DNA from: JAWPMV01 sp038527215
GTDB taxonomy: Bacteria; Bacteroidota; Bacteroidia; J057
Length of the DNA stretch: 64,000 nucleotides
Assembly (NCBI GenBank): GCA_038527215.1
Contig: JBCBGC010000003.1
Coordinates: 1-64,000, forward strand
Direction of reading: 5' to 3'
Under the pieces are notes generated by a model. It did no database searches. It was not told where the DNA came from and saw only the letters and a list, made by a program, of their open reading frames with translations. This document shows positions 34,548 through 43,490 of this stretch, in pieces. A program made the translations under genes and the position numbers. Each line of letters begins with the position of its first letter. The first letter of the stretch is position 1.

Positions 34548-36470
34548 TCAGGATTTATTGCTCAGGACTACCTGATTTTTGTCCGCCTTCACTACCGATT
34601 TTATAAATGCTCTGTACTCCTCGTAATAAGAGGGGGGCAGCTTCAATTTCTCCATGCGCAGGTAGCGGGTGTATTGGAGTTGGGTCGGACCTACTCTTTT
34701 TACCTGAGATTCATAGCGGCCAAAGATGGATTCATGGCTCACCTTATCTTCCTTGATGGCTTCAATGCTGTAGCCCGGAGGCAGGTGAATGCTCAGGGTA
34801 TCGATGATTTCGTACGCATCATGTAACTGAATCGCTTGCTGGCGGTCGGTTATGGATTTAGGCACCCGACTTCTTCGACTCAATTGGTTGGGCGTAAAGA
34901 ACAGGCGGCTACCTGAAGGTTTGGCGCAGTTTTTTGCCAAGAGGTCGATTTTCACCTGATAACTCGGCCAATCTCCTTCCTGCTTCACTATCTCATATTT
35001 ATTGAGATCGTATCCAGGCAAATCCAGATGATTTTTGATCCACTTCTTCCGGTCTTCATCGGCCTGATCCATGAGAGGACCCATCCTACTCTGAAAATTT
35101 CCGGTCAGGGTTTCCTGAACCTGGAAGTTTCCATGACCATCTGGTTGCAGATAAAGGTCTCCCCGGGTGTGATATTGATGCTGCTCGGGAAGAGCGGTCG
35201 GGGTGCGGATCAACTTCCCTCCATCGGGCGCGCACAGCAAGACAAACCGGTCTTCGGTAAAATCTCCCAAAAAATCTACCGGACTATAGCTGGAGGTACA
35301 TTCCAGCCAGAGGGTATCCTGAGGCATGGGTACACAGAGGATGACGTGATTAAAGCTGTTGACCACAAAAGCGGGGTTGATCGAAGTGGGCCGCTCTCCG
35401 GCGCTTACCAGGGCAGGATAGCCCGTAATTCCGATCTCCTTTAGCATGGATTGCATATAATTGGTGAGGGCCTTACAGTCGCCAAAGCCCTCCTCATATA
35501 CATAGGTCGGATCAAAGGATTGCCAACCTCCTATCCCTAACTGTACACTCACGTAGCGGGTATTGTCCTGCATATAGCGATACAGGGCTTGGATCTTTTC
35601 AAGCTCGGATCCCAAGCCATCGGTGATTTCGTGCACTTTTGCTTTGAGGGCCGCTGGTAAAACCCCACGGTCTTGGTTGAGGCGGTAATAAAAGTCCCCA
35701 AAACCTGCCCAGTCATTTAGTTCTCCGGTCAATCCTCCCATGCGTATCCGCGTGGGAGCAAAGCGTACACAAGGCAGTAATTCACGGGCGGGCGGGGCGT
35801 ATATTTCTCGTTCGAAGGCCACTTGGTCCTTCAGATGCCATTTCCAGGTTCGAGCGTAGCCAGCGTTCTGAGATTGGATGGGTTCCAGGTCGAGGTTGGT
35901 AGCCTGATAGGAAAAGGTCGAGGCATTAGGGGCAATCCATTCCATGATCGCTTCCTGGACAGCGATGTTTTCCCCTGGCATAGGATACCAGGCCCGCATG
36001 GTCCAACTCACGGAGATTTCTTTTTCATACTGATAGACCACCGTATAGGGATAGCGGCTTTGACGGACATCGACGCTTTGCGAGGCACTGCTGTTGATAC
36101 CATCCCCTGAATAGTCAGAAAAAGTCCACTCCTTGGTTTTCACTTTTCGGACCATCCTACCGGCAGCATCATAGACCTGGGCCTCGTAGCTCAGGAGTTT
36201 TTCGGTGAGCTTGTCATAGGGAAATACGATCTGCCCGAAACCAGCAGCCTTTTTGTTCAACAGCGTAATGGCCATGGATTCTTTAACCCGGAATCGATCT
36301 ACATCTAACTGCTCTACCTTCCGATAGGAGTGTCTGACTACGGCATGCGCATTTTCTTTCAGTGGATCAGGGATTTCGGAAACCGGATAGGTTGAACTCA
36401 GGGCTGAAGGAAGCCAGGCTACCAACAGCAGCATGGCTATACAGGTTGTTTTCCAGAGAGTGTGCATCAT
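34548..36470 (-). CDS. DUF3857/transglutaminase-like secreted protein, catalytic triad near intact
   Basis: 640 aa, with a signal peptide ending near residue 25. An N-terminal DUF3857 beta domain (about 60-220) leads to a transglutaminase-like fold (about 280-400) and a C-terminal DUF3858 beta domain. The papain-like triad is Cys332 in GFGDCKAL, His375 in FNHVIL and Glu390 in WLECTSSY, where Asp is usual outside this subfamily. It may cleave or crosslink peptides in the periplasm or at the surface. It is the last of three tandem paralogues on the minus strand, 23 nt after the middle one. Confidence 0.88.
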   Translation of the reverse strand: MMHTLWKTTCIAMLLLVAWLPSALSSTYPVSEIPDPLKENAHAVVRHSYRKVEQLDVDRFRVKESMAITLLNKKAAGFGQIVFPYDKLTEKLLSYEAQVYDAAGRMVRKVKTKEWTFSDYSGDGINSSASQSVDVRQSRYPYTVVYQYEKEISVSWTMRAWYPMPGENIAVQEAIMEWIAPNASTFSYQATNLDLEPIQSQNAGYARTWKWHLKDQVAFEREIYAPPARELLPCVRFAPTRIRMGGLTGELNDWAGFGDFYYRLNQDRGVLPAALKAKVHEITDGLGSELEKIQALYRYMQDNTRYVSVQLGIGGWQSFDPTYVYEEGFGDCKALTNYMQSMLKEIGITGYPALVSAGERPTSINPAFVVNSFNHVILCVPMPQDTLWLECTSSYSPVDFLGDFTEDRFVLLCAPDGGKLIRTPTALPEQHQYHTRGDLYLQPDGHGNFQVQETLTGNFQSRMGPLMDQADEDRKKWIKNHLDLPGYDLNKYEIVKQEGDWPSYQVKIDLLAKNCAKPSGSRLFFTPNQLSRRSRVPKSITDRQQAIQLHDAYEIIDTLSIHLPPGYSIEAIKEDKVSHESIFGRYESQVKRVGPTQLQYTRYLRMEKLKLPPSYYEEYRAFIKSVVKADKNQVVLSNKS

Positions 36471-36493
36471 AGTTGTGAATGTATGCGGGTAAC

Positions 36494-38446
36494 TTAGTCT
36501 TGACCATCAGGTGGCATCGGGACTAACACCCAGTCTTGATTAATATATTTTTCTGCCTCCACGAAAAACTGCCTGAGCCGTCCATACTCGTGGGAGCCAA
36601 AACTTAATTTCTTGATATTGAGGCCAGCTTCCAGGTGGACCAGGGGGCCGTTGACCTGGGCATGATAGCTGAAGCGCAGGCTGCGTTCCGGATGGACGAA
36701 AATTTTATTTTCCGGCACCGCCAACAGTCGATAACCTGAAGGTACGGAAAAGCGAACCGCAAATTCCCAGTTTCTCCGGTAATGGAAATCTACCGGGAAT
36801 ATCCGCTCTCCTGCCGGAAAGGGATTGAGTTTTTCGGTCAGCCCCAGGAAAGGATTAAAGCGGATGGTATCCTTACCTGTCAGGCGAGGGCCTTGGGTTG
36901 CCAAAGGCATTTCCACCACCATGAATCCTTCCGGTTCATGAGCTCCTTTGGCGGTCGCTGGTCCTATTTTCCACAGGAGTGGCAAGGAGGGTGTCAATCG
37001 GACCAGATAGGGCAGAGAATCCCGCTGCTGCCAGTATCCCCGGTGTTTGGTGGCTTCGTATCCACTAAACTGCTGTCGGAAAGTTCCTTTTAGCTCCTGG
37101 CCTTCCCAGGCGTACTGCCATTCAGAACGATGCAAATGGACGCCTTCATTGGCGATTTCTTCCCCCCGGGCAATAGAATCCTTGACCAACCAACCGCTTC
37201 CATTGAGGCTAGCAGCAGGCGGAAGCTGGTAAGATCTATAGGGACTGGTCGCATCGGCATGAAATACCTGTCCATCGGCTTTTACGCGCACCAGGAAATG
37301 ATTGAAGTGGTAGACCGAGGGAATAGAAACTACTTTGCCATGGGCTCTGGTACTGACAAAAACCAGGGCTACCGGAATTTGCGCCATATCCAGCATCAGG
37401 TACAACAAGGCATTGATTTCACCACTATGGCCTTTTTTACTTCGGTAAATGGTGGTGAGGTCCCGTTCAACCTGGTACTGCCAGGTTCCGTTCCATTTCA
37501 TCCAACGACTGACGTGCCCGTGAATCCGGCTGAGTTTCTCTTCTTCGGTGACGGCATCGCGTATGATACTTTGGGTGAGGGCAAAAAGGGCATCCAGCGT
37601 CCGTTGAGGCGTTTCATCTATCTGATATAAGACTCTCCCAGCCAAAATGCGGGTGATTTCATTCCACTTTTTCTTTTCGGAGTAAAGGGGCATAAAATCC
37701 ATGAAGAATCGCAAGCCCAGACGGTGGTTATCGATATTATCTACCAGGATTTCCCGAGGCAGGGAGGGAACATGCTTCATGCGCCAGCGGGTTTTCCGAA
37801 TAGACTTGACCACCCGCCCTACATGCTGGACCCGATAAAAGCCTGGGCCAAATTCATCCAAACGAACCTCACTCCAACGTACTGGCAGGTCCTGCTGAAA
37901 ATACCAGGGGTGCAGGCATTCCAGGTTGACATTGCGCAGGGTATACTCGTACTCCAGGATGGCCCCCACCTCTACATCCCGGAAATAAAACCGCTTGGCT
38001 TTCCCTTGCGGCAATAGGGTGTCAGGCAATTGTTTTAAGGCCAGCTTGCTAAGCTGCCTTTTCCCATCTACAAAGCGAATGGTCTGGGCCTTTAGCCCCT
38101 TTACCTTTTCGTAATCTTCAAAGAAAATGGTTTGCGTAGCCTGAGACAAGGCTTCGGGTTTGAGAATTTTGATCCGAACATGCCTTTTGAGGTCAGCGGT
38201 ATTGGTTTCCCAATTCTGAGGGCTCCACACCCCAAAGTCATACAGGATTACTGCAGGCGCGGAGGCTTCGTACTCATAGGTCTCCATTTCCTGCTCCTCA
38301 TCACTGATGATGCCCCACCGCACGGGAGGATCCACCACGAGGTTGATTTGGGCCTGGAGCCAGGGACTCCAGCATAGGCATAAAAAGAGGGTTGCCGCAA
38401 CGCGTCTTTTGGGTGGTGTGCATCTGAAAAGAGCACAACGGGTCAT
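36494..38446 (-). CDS. DUF3857/transglutaminase-like paralogue with Cys replaced by Ser
   Basis: 650 aa from the ATG at 38446, giving a signal peptide with the hydrophobic core AATLFLCLCWSPWLQAQ; the ORF opens at 38482. DUF3857 domain, then a transglutaminase-like fold in which the position of the catalytic cysteine reads KKGHSGEINALL (Ser341). The histidine (HFNHFLV) and aspartate (FHADATSPYR) are kept. Probably inactive as a cysteine protease or transglutaminase, but possibly a binding protein. It lies between two paralogues in one operon. Confidence 0.86.
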   Translation of the reverse strand: MTRCALFRCTPPKRRVAATLFLCLCWSPWLQAQINLVVDPPVRWGIISDEEQEMETYEYEASAPAVILYDFGVWSPQNWETNTADLKRHVRIKILKPEALSQATQTIFFEDYEKVKGLKAQTIRFVDGKRQLSKLALKQLPDTLLPQGKAKRFYFRDVEVGAILEYEYTLRNVNLECLHPWYFQQDLPVRWSEVRLDEFGPGFYRVQHVGRVVKSIRKTRWRMKHVPSLPREILVDNIDNHRLGLRFFMDFMPLYSEKKKWNEITRILAGRVLYQIDETPQRTLDALFALTQSIIRDAVTEEEKLSRIHGHVSRWMKWNGTWQYQVERDLTTIYRSKKGHSGEINALLYLMLDMAQIPVALVFVSTRAHGKVVSIPSVYHFNHFLVRVKADGQVFHADATSPYRSYQLPPAASLNGSGWLVKDSIARGEEIANEGVHLHRSEWQYAWEGQELKGTFRQQFSGYEATKHRGYWQQRDSLPYLVRLTPSLPLLWKIGPATAKGAHEPEGFMVVEMPLATQGPRLTGKDTIRFNPFLGLTEKLNPFPAGERIFPVDFHYRRNWEFAVRFSVPSGYRLLAVPENKIFVHPERSLRFSYHAQVNGPLVHLEAGLNIKKLSFGSHEYGRLRQFFVEAEKYINQDWVLVPMPPDGQD

Positions 38447-38497
38447 GGCAAAAGCATTAAAGGTGATATTCAAAAAAATCAATCTTTGGCCAATAAA

Positions 38498-40420
38498 TCA
38501 ATTCTGGACGACTTTTTTTAATACGATGGTTTCATTGAGTTGGGTAATCATTTGGTCAAATAAGTCCCGCAACTGGGGGTAATCTTCCGGCGGGAACTGA
38601 GTACGGTTGATTTCGTAGCGGATTTGAAATTGCAGGGCAAAGCCATTGCTCTGGCAGGCATAGACGAATACGAAATCGTCTTCCCCAAAGCGGATTTTGA
38701 TATTCTTCGGCAAGGCTTCCACCTCATATCCGGAGGGCAGGGCAAAGGAAAGATTGTAGATGTTTTTCTGGCTGGTGGGGAAATTGATCGGCAGGGTACG
38801 CTCCTCCGCACTAAAGGGATTGCTTTCCCATCCCTGGGTAAAAAGCAGCGGATTGAAGTACATCCGATCACCATGGATATCGGTGTATTCGTCAGTCTCC
38901 ACCTCAAAGCGGATCACCAGGTCTTCAGACAACTGCTCTACATTCTCCACCTGGATGCTGGTCACCTGGTCCTCTTCCAGGGAAAAATCATAGACATCCT
39001 TGAGGTATGCAAAGTCCTCGGTCTCGGACTCCCTGAGCCTACGGAGCCCAACTGTCCCAAATCCACGATTTTTCTCCCGAAAACTCCCTTTTACGAATCC
39101 TTCCGCATCTAACTTGAAAATGCCCAGATGATCGGCTATGGAAGCATGATCACTAGAGACCTGGACCCAGCGAGGACCCTTATTATGAATCAACAGTCCC
39201 TCTACCTCCATCGCATCCAGAGGAGGAAGAAGATAGGGTCGGTACCGGTTGGTCGCATCCAGGAAAAATACCTTTTCACCCAGTTCCACATAACAAATCA
39301 GTGCATTGAACTGGCTGAGGATAGGATAGTCTTTGTAAACCTTGCCATGGTCTACCGTACTCAGTAGCATAGGCTGCGCCTTAAAGCCTGCCGTTCTTAG
39401 CTGATTGACCAGAACCAGATTGATTTCGCCCCGGTTCCCGCTGCCTTTTTTGACCAAAGGCCGGAGTTTCCCTTCGCCTGCCCAATAGTCCTCCCCATCC
39501 CAAAGTAGATCCTGTTGTACGCGGGTATAAATATCCTTCAGGTAAGCTTCATTTTTGGTACGCCTTGAGTCCAGCAAGTTCCGGAACAAGGTCCGATTCG
39601 GGGCATAGTAAGTCATCAGTTCGTCTGATTGGTGAAGGTATTTATTTACCTTTTCCCAGTCCTCCATGACCTCTTTATTTAAGCCATAACTGTAGATCTC
39701 CTGGAGCTGATACATCATTTTGGGACGAAAATCATCCACATTCGAAACAAAAGACTCATCCGGTGTGCGCGGAAGATTACGCATCAGCCAGTAATGATCT
39801 TCCGTGCGCAAAAGTCGATCAAAATGCATCCCCTGCCTGAATTCAGCATAGGTATAATTCTTTCGTGGGATAAACTTGAATACAGCGTTCAGCACCGGTA
39901 ACTCCTTCTGAAAATACCATTGATAAGAGAAAGAAGAATTCTGCCGGAAAGAAAAGCGAAGATCAATGATGGAACCTACTCGAACCTGTGGGAAATTGAT
40001 GCGAAAAACACTGATCTCATCGTCTACCTTTTCTATGGTCACATCCTCCTGCGTAACCATGCTGGATTCTATTTCTCCATTAACCAGGTTATGGGTCGCT
40101 CCGTGGTAGAGTACGATATCATGTTGGGAAGGAAAAAACGATTTGTCAAAATTGGCGAATTTCAGGCCTCCGCTTTTCAAAATATGCAATCTGATTCGAT
40201 AGACCGTCCGTATTCCTACACTCGCGTTGGTGTAGTCCGCTGGCTCAGCTTCTCCTTCATACCAAAGGTAAACTGCCTCCGCGCCGGGAAAGGAATCATA
40301 GGAAGTGGTTTGCAGCATTTCGGGAGTGATGCCCGCATACAAAGAAGGATCTTCGATGGGCGTTTGGCCAAAGAGGGGGAGACTACCCACAAAAAGGAGT
40401 AGAACAAAAAAATGTTTCAT
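38498..40420 (-). CDS. DUF3857/transglutaminase-like paralogue lacking Cys and His
   Basis: 640 aa, signal peptide 1-19 (MKHFFVLLLFVGSLPLFGQ). Same domain order as the two downstream paralogues. The catalytic cysteine position reads KKGSGNRGEINL (Asn329-Arg330) and the histidine position reads SQFNALICYV, so Cys and His are both gone, while LDATNRYRPYLLPP keeps the Asp. It is the first gene of the three-gene run; the 51 nt to the next start are consistent with one transcript. An inverted repeat TAGCTTC/GAAGCTA lies upstream at 40454-40473. Confidence 0.86.
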   Translation of the reverse strand: MKHFFVLLLFVGSLPLFGQTPIEDPSLYAGITPEMLQTTSYDSFPGAEAVYLWYEGEAEPADYTNASVGIRTVYRIRLHILKSGGLKFANFDKSFFPSQHDIVLYHGATHNLVNGEIESSMVTQEDVTIEKVDDEISVFRINFPQVRVGSIIDLRFSFRQNSSFSYQWYFQKELPVLNAVFKFIPRKNYTYAEFRQGMHFDRLLRTEDHYWLMRNLPRTPDESFVSNVDDFRPKMMYQLQEIYSYGLNKEVMEDWEKVNKYLHQSDELMTYYAPNRTLFRNLLDSRRTKNEAYLKDIYTRVQQDLLWDGEDYWAGEGKLRPLVKKGSGNRGEINLVLVNQLRTAGFKAQPMLLSTVDHGKVYKDYPILSQFNALICYVELGEKVFFLDATNRYRPYLLPPLDAMEVEGLLIHNKGPRWVQVSSDHASIADHLGIFKLDAEGFVKGSFREKNRGFGTVGLRRLRESETEDFAYLKDVYDFSLEEDQVTSIQVENVEQLSEDLVIRFEVETDEYTDIHGDRMYFNPLLFTQGWESNPFSAEERTLPINFPTSQKNIYNLSFALPSGYEVEALPKNIKIRFGEDDFVFVYACQSNGFALQFQIRYEINRTQFPPEDYPQLRDLFDQMITQLNETIVLKKVVQN

Positions 40421-40593
40421 GGTTGGTTTAGCACGTTAGGCGGTAGTGGTGAATAGCTTCTGGCGTGAAGCTAAGATAAGAATCGCTTGTTAAAAAGACG
40501 ATACTTTCATACTAAAAGGTTTCATAGACCGTTTATTTATTGAATGGAAAGCAACCACAGCTTTTCGTCCAAACCCAAAACAAATCCCATGGC
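40421..40593. other. AT-rich intergenic segment with a short inverted repeat
   Basis: TAGCTTC (40454-40460) and GAAGCTA (40467-40473) form a perfect 7-bp inverted repeat 33 nt upstream of the transglutaminase-like operon, a possible operator. The rest is AT-rich with no supported gene. The 80-codon plus-strand ORF starting at 40540 is not supported. Confidence 0.4.
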
Positions 40594-40629
40594 CTTGTTT
40601 CGCCCTTTCGCGAGCAAGGCTTTTTCTTT
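40594..40629 (+). repeat. 36-bp direct repeat, copy 1
   Basis: Begins CTTGTTTCGCCC and ends GGCTTTTTCTTT, identical to copy 2 at 42210-42245 over all 36 bases, with different bases on both sides. Internally CTTG pairs with CAAG and TCGC with GCGA. In this copy the preceding GGC extends the outer stem to GCCTTG/CAAGGC. The T-rich end makes it look like a plus-strand terminator. Confidence 0.9.
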
Positions 40630-40666
40630 GGAGGAGGGAACAGCCCTCTAAATTTTACATTAGCCT

Positions 40667-42100
40667 TCATGACCCCATCATTTTCAAGGTATTTCGGCCT
40701 ACCGTATAGGCATAAGTTGCCGCTGGGAAAAAATGCAGGTTCAGATCTGCTACTTCTTGGGTCCCTTCTTTATCTATAGAAGTCACCAGCACGTTCGAAA
40801 GATTATTCTCCTGGCTGAACTTAATCAGACTTTTCAAAGATCGAGGTTTGTGAAAATAGCGATTGGACCATTTGACCTCCAGGGCCCAAAGCGGTTTAAA
40901 TTTTACATCAGAAAGACAGACCATATCTACTTCCCCATTTTTCCATCGTGCATACCACGGGGTAAACCAGGCACGATGCATCCATTGAGCATATATCGCT
41001 GTTTCTACCATATTCCCAATCATATCATCTGTCGCGGTGATGGGTGAAAACAATGCCGCTCTTAAGGAAGGGTTTGTGAGATAAATCTTAAAGTAATTGT
41101 CTCGTTGGAATCTTTTTGCCGTGTGGCTTACCCTGCGTATTGTTCTTAGTAAAAAAGCAGATTCCAAATATTCTATGTAAGTCTTAATGGTTTTCTTCTT
41201 AATTCCCCCTGATTCATTGCTAATGGTTTCCAAAGAGAATTCATTCCCAGTATTGTAGGAGATCATGGTAAAAAGGGCATAAAGTTCCTTTACATCCCGT
41301 ATCCCGTAAAGACTGGGTAAATCCCGTAATAATACTTTGTCTACAATATCCTGGCGGATGAATCTGCCAGGATTTGCCTGGATTTTTTCTGAAAAGATGA
41401 CCTCCGGATAGCCCCCAAAATTGAGGTAATCGATAAAGTGTTGGTTTAACACCTCAATATGCGTGGTGGAAAAAAACTCCTGATCAGTCCCTTTCCACTC
41501 TACGCGAGAAGGGATGATCAGCCCTTCCAGGCCCTTCAAATGGATATACTCATGAAAAGTCAGAGGAGGCAAAAGGAAATCTGTGAACCTTCCTGCACCG
41601 CTTTCAATGCTTTTGTATTTCAGAGCAGCTGCGGCTGAGCCTGAAGCAATAAATTTACATCCTTTATAGCTATCAACCAGGGACTTTAGGTGTACCTCCC
41701 AATCTTTCAAATATTGGATTTCATCGAACATTACAAAAAGGCCCTCATGGTCCTCCTGACCCACGGCTTGCAAAGCATACTGCATCAGTTGATCCAGGCC
41801 AACATTCATATAAACCGGACTCTCTACGGTAATAAAAATGATTTTCCGTGGAGGGACGCCCGACTCAATCAATTCCTGCACCGTATGATAAAGCATAACC
41901 GTTTTCCCGACTCGCCTGGGCCCCATTAAAATCAATGCTCTTTTTACATCCGTCTCATGGACAAGTTCCCGAAAAATATTGAAGTACAACCGCCTGGGCA
42001 TTTCAGCATAAAATCCTTCTATCTCGTTGCTGAACCACCAAGGATTTTCAAATTTTAGTCGGTCAATGATTTGTCCTACAGATACAGACCTTAAGCTCAT
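40667..42100 (-). CDS. AAA_14/DUF4143 family ATPase
   Basis: 477 aa. Walker A GPRRVGKT at 60-67 and Walker B LFVMFDEIQ at 121-129, with the family motif ASGSAAAALKYKSIESGAGR further on. The C-terminal DUF4143 part has GEVDMVCL and ALEVKWSN, i.e. Asp392 ... Glu408-x-Lys410, the layout of a PD-(D/E)XK nuclease core. A winged-helix-like middle section joins them. The family spreads widely among bacteria and archaea and has no settled function. The gene is solitary, AT-rich, opposite in strand to the VWA gene, and bounded by two identical 36-bp repeats. Confidence 0.9.
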   Translation of the reverse strand: MSLRSVSVGQIIDRLKFENPWWFSNEIEGFYAEMPRRLYFNIFRELVHETDVKRALILMGPRRVGKTVMLYHTVQELIESGVPPRKIIFITVESPVYMNVGLDQLMQYALQAVGQEDHEGLFVMFDEIQYLKDWEVHLKSLVDSYKGCKFIASGSAAAALKYKSIESGAGRFTDFLLPPLTFHEYIHLKGLEGLIIPSRVEWKGTDQEFFSTTHIEVLNQHFIDYLNFGGYPEVIFSEKIQANPGRFIRQDIVDKVLLRDLPSLYGIRDVKELYALFTMISYNTGNEFSLETISNESGGIKKKTIKTYIEYLESAFLLRTIRRVSHTAKRFQRDNYFKIYLTNPSLRAALFSPITATDDMIGNMVETAIYAQWMHRAWFTPWYARWKNGEVDMVCLSDVKFKPLWALEVKWSNRYFHKPRSLKSLIKFSQENNLSNVLVTSIDKEGTQEVADLNLHFFPAATYAYTVGRNTLKMMGS

Positions 42101-42209
42101 ATTAAATGACTATTTTTGTACGTATAAGAACATTATATTTATCTTAAAAAGCAATGTTTAGCGAAATAAGTCCTCTTTTCCACCCAATCTATCTTAATTG
42201 ACCATTTTT
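42101..42209. other. AT-rich spacer upstream of the ATPase gene, inside the repeat-bounded unit
   Basis: 109 bases holding the ATPase promoter. Very AT-rich (runs such as TTATATTTATCTTAAAAA). No CAAAnnTA box (minus-strand TAnnTTTG) is seen, so the gene may use another promoter type than its neighbours. Confidence 0.4.
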
Positions 42210-42245
42210 CTTGTTTCGCCCTTTCGCGAGCAAGGCTTTTTCTTT
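42210..42245 (+). repeat. 36-bp direct repeat, copy 2
   Basis: Identical to copy 1 (40594-40629), same orientation, start-to-start distance 1,616 bp. It is preceded by TTTTT instead of GGC, so the outer stem is shorter here. It lies 144 nt before the VWA gene start. Confidence 0.9.
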
Positions 42246-42389
42246 TAAGAAAAAATCTCCTCCATTTTCCAGCCTTTTTCCCTCAACTTTCCCCTCACAT
42301 ATCCGTTTGAACAAGTGGTCCCTTCAGGGGTTGTTCAAGGTCCAGGGCTTTTGTAATTTTAGGATACAAACAAAAAGAGGAGACAGATT

Positions 42390-43490
42390 ATGCTTGGGTA
42401 TAGATTTTCTAAATTTTTGCCATCCGAAGACGGAGGAGACCCTTTTGAAAGGCTGCTCAACATCTTCATGGAGTTGCTGACGCATACCTCCGGGGATGTG
42501 TCAGAAGCCCTCAACTGGATGAACCAGTTGGATCGGCAATATGGGCTGACCGACGACGACTATGGCATGGGGGATTTTATTGAAGACCTCAAGCGCAATG
42601 GCTATATCGAGGACGACGATCCCGACCTGGGCTCCTTTCAGATCACCGCGAAAAGTGAGCAAAGCATCCGCCAGCGTTCCCTGGACGAAATTTTCGGCAA
42701 GCTCAAGCGCTCTGGACGAGGAAATCACCGCAGCGCCAGTGTAGGCTTTGGGGATGAACCCCTGAGCGAACTCAAGCAATTTGAGTTTGGGGATGCCATG
42801 GAAAATATTGCCTTCACCGAATCCTTCCGCAATGCCCAGATCAATCACGGCATTGATGAATTCATGATGACGGAGGACGATCTGGCCGTGCGCGAACAGG
42901 AGCATAAAACTTCTGTAGCCACCGTGCTGATGATCGACATTTCTCACTCCATGATCCTGTATGGAGAAGACCGCATCACTCCTGCCAAAAAAGTGGCCAT
43001 GGCGCTGTCTGAGCTCATCATGCGCAAGTATCCCAAAGACACCCTGGACATCATCGTCTTTGGCAATGACGCCTGGCAAATTCAGGTCAAAGACCTGCCC
43101 TACCTGAAAGTGGGGCCCTATCATACCAATACCGTAGCCGGGTTAGAGCTGGCCATGAACATCCTGCGCCGGAGAAAAACCTCCAACAAGCAGATCTTCA
43201 TGATCACTGATGGGAAACCGACCTGTATCCGGGAAGGCGCCCGCTATTACAAAAACAGCTTTGGCCTCGACCGGAAAATTCTCAACAAAACCCTCAACCT
43301 GGCGGCTCAGTGTCGCCGCCTCAAAATTCCGATTACCACCTTCATGATTGCCCGTGATAGTTGGTTGGTAGAGTTTGTGCAGGAGTTTACGGCTGTCAAT
43401 AACGGTCGTGCCTTCTACTCCAGCCTGGAAGGATTAGGAGAATATATCTTCGAGGATTTTGTAAAAAATCGCCGTAAGCGCATGCGATAA
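42390..43490 (+). CDS. VWA-domain protein
   Basis: 366 aa, no signal peptide. The C-terminal von Willebrand A domain (about 175-355) has the MIDAS motif DISHS (Asp183, Ser185, Ser187), a later Thr in HTNTVAG and the TDGKP aspartate near 274. The N-terminal half is acidic and helical. A ribosome site AGAGGAGA precedes the ATG. Related VWA proteins work with a MoxR/ChlI-type AAA ATPase encoded next to them; none is adjacent here, and the only nearby ATPase belongs to an unrelated family inside the repeat-bounded unit. Confidence 0.88.
   Translation: MLGYRFSKFLPSEDGGDPFERLLNIFMELLTHTSGDVSEALNWMNQLDRQYGLTDDDYGMGDFIEDLKRNGYIEDDDPDLGSFQITAKSEQSIRQRSLDEIFGKLKRSGRGNHRSASVGFGDEPLSELKQFEFGDAMENIAFTESFRNAQINHGIDEFMMTEDDLAVREQEHKTSVATVLMIDISHSMILYGEDRITPAKKVAMALSELIMRKYPKDTLDIIVFGNDAWQIQVKDLPYLKVGPYHTNTVAGLELAMNILRRRKTSNKQIFMITDGKPTCIREGARYYKNSFGLDRKILNKTLNLAAQCRRLKIPITTFMIARDSWLVEFVQEFTAVNNGRAFYSSLEGLGEYIFEDFVKNRRKRMR

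Larger units (their letters stand above)
40594..42245. mobile_element. Candidate repeat-bounded insertion carrying one AAA ATPase gene
   Basis: A 1,652-bp unit bounded by two identical, same-orientation 36-bp repeats (40594-40629 and 42210-42245). The 1,580 bp between them hold only the AAA_14/DUF4143 ATPase gene and short spacers. The interior is visibly richer in A and T than the genes on either side. There is no transposase, integrase or terminal inverted repeat, and the repeats are too long for a usual target-site duplication. A gene acquired by recombination between copies of a dispersed repeat fits at least as well as an active mobile element. Confidence 0.4.

Noticed and set aside
40540..40779. 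Short ORF through repeat copy 1 and into the ATPase 3' end
   Set aside because: It exists only because the 36-bp repeat is open in that frame; a different frame is open at copy 2, so the repeat is not conserved as protein.
40594..42245. Integron gene cassette with attC-like ends
   Set aside because: The repeats have no GTTRRRY core and no integrase is present; the internal pairing is too short for attC.
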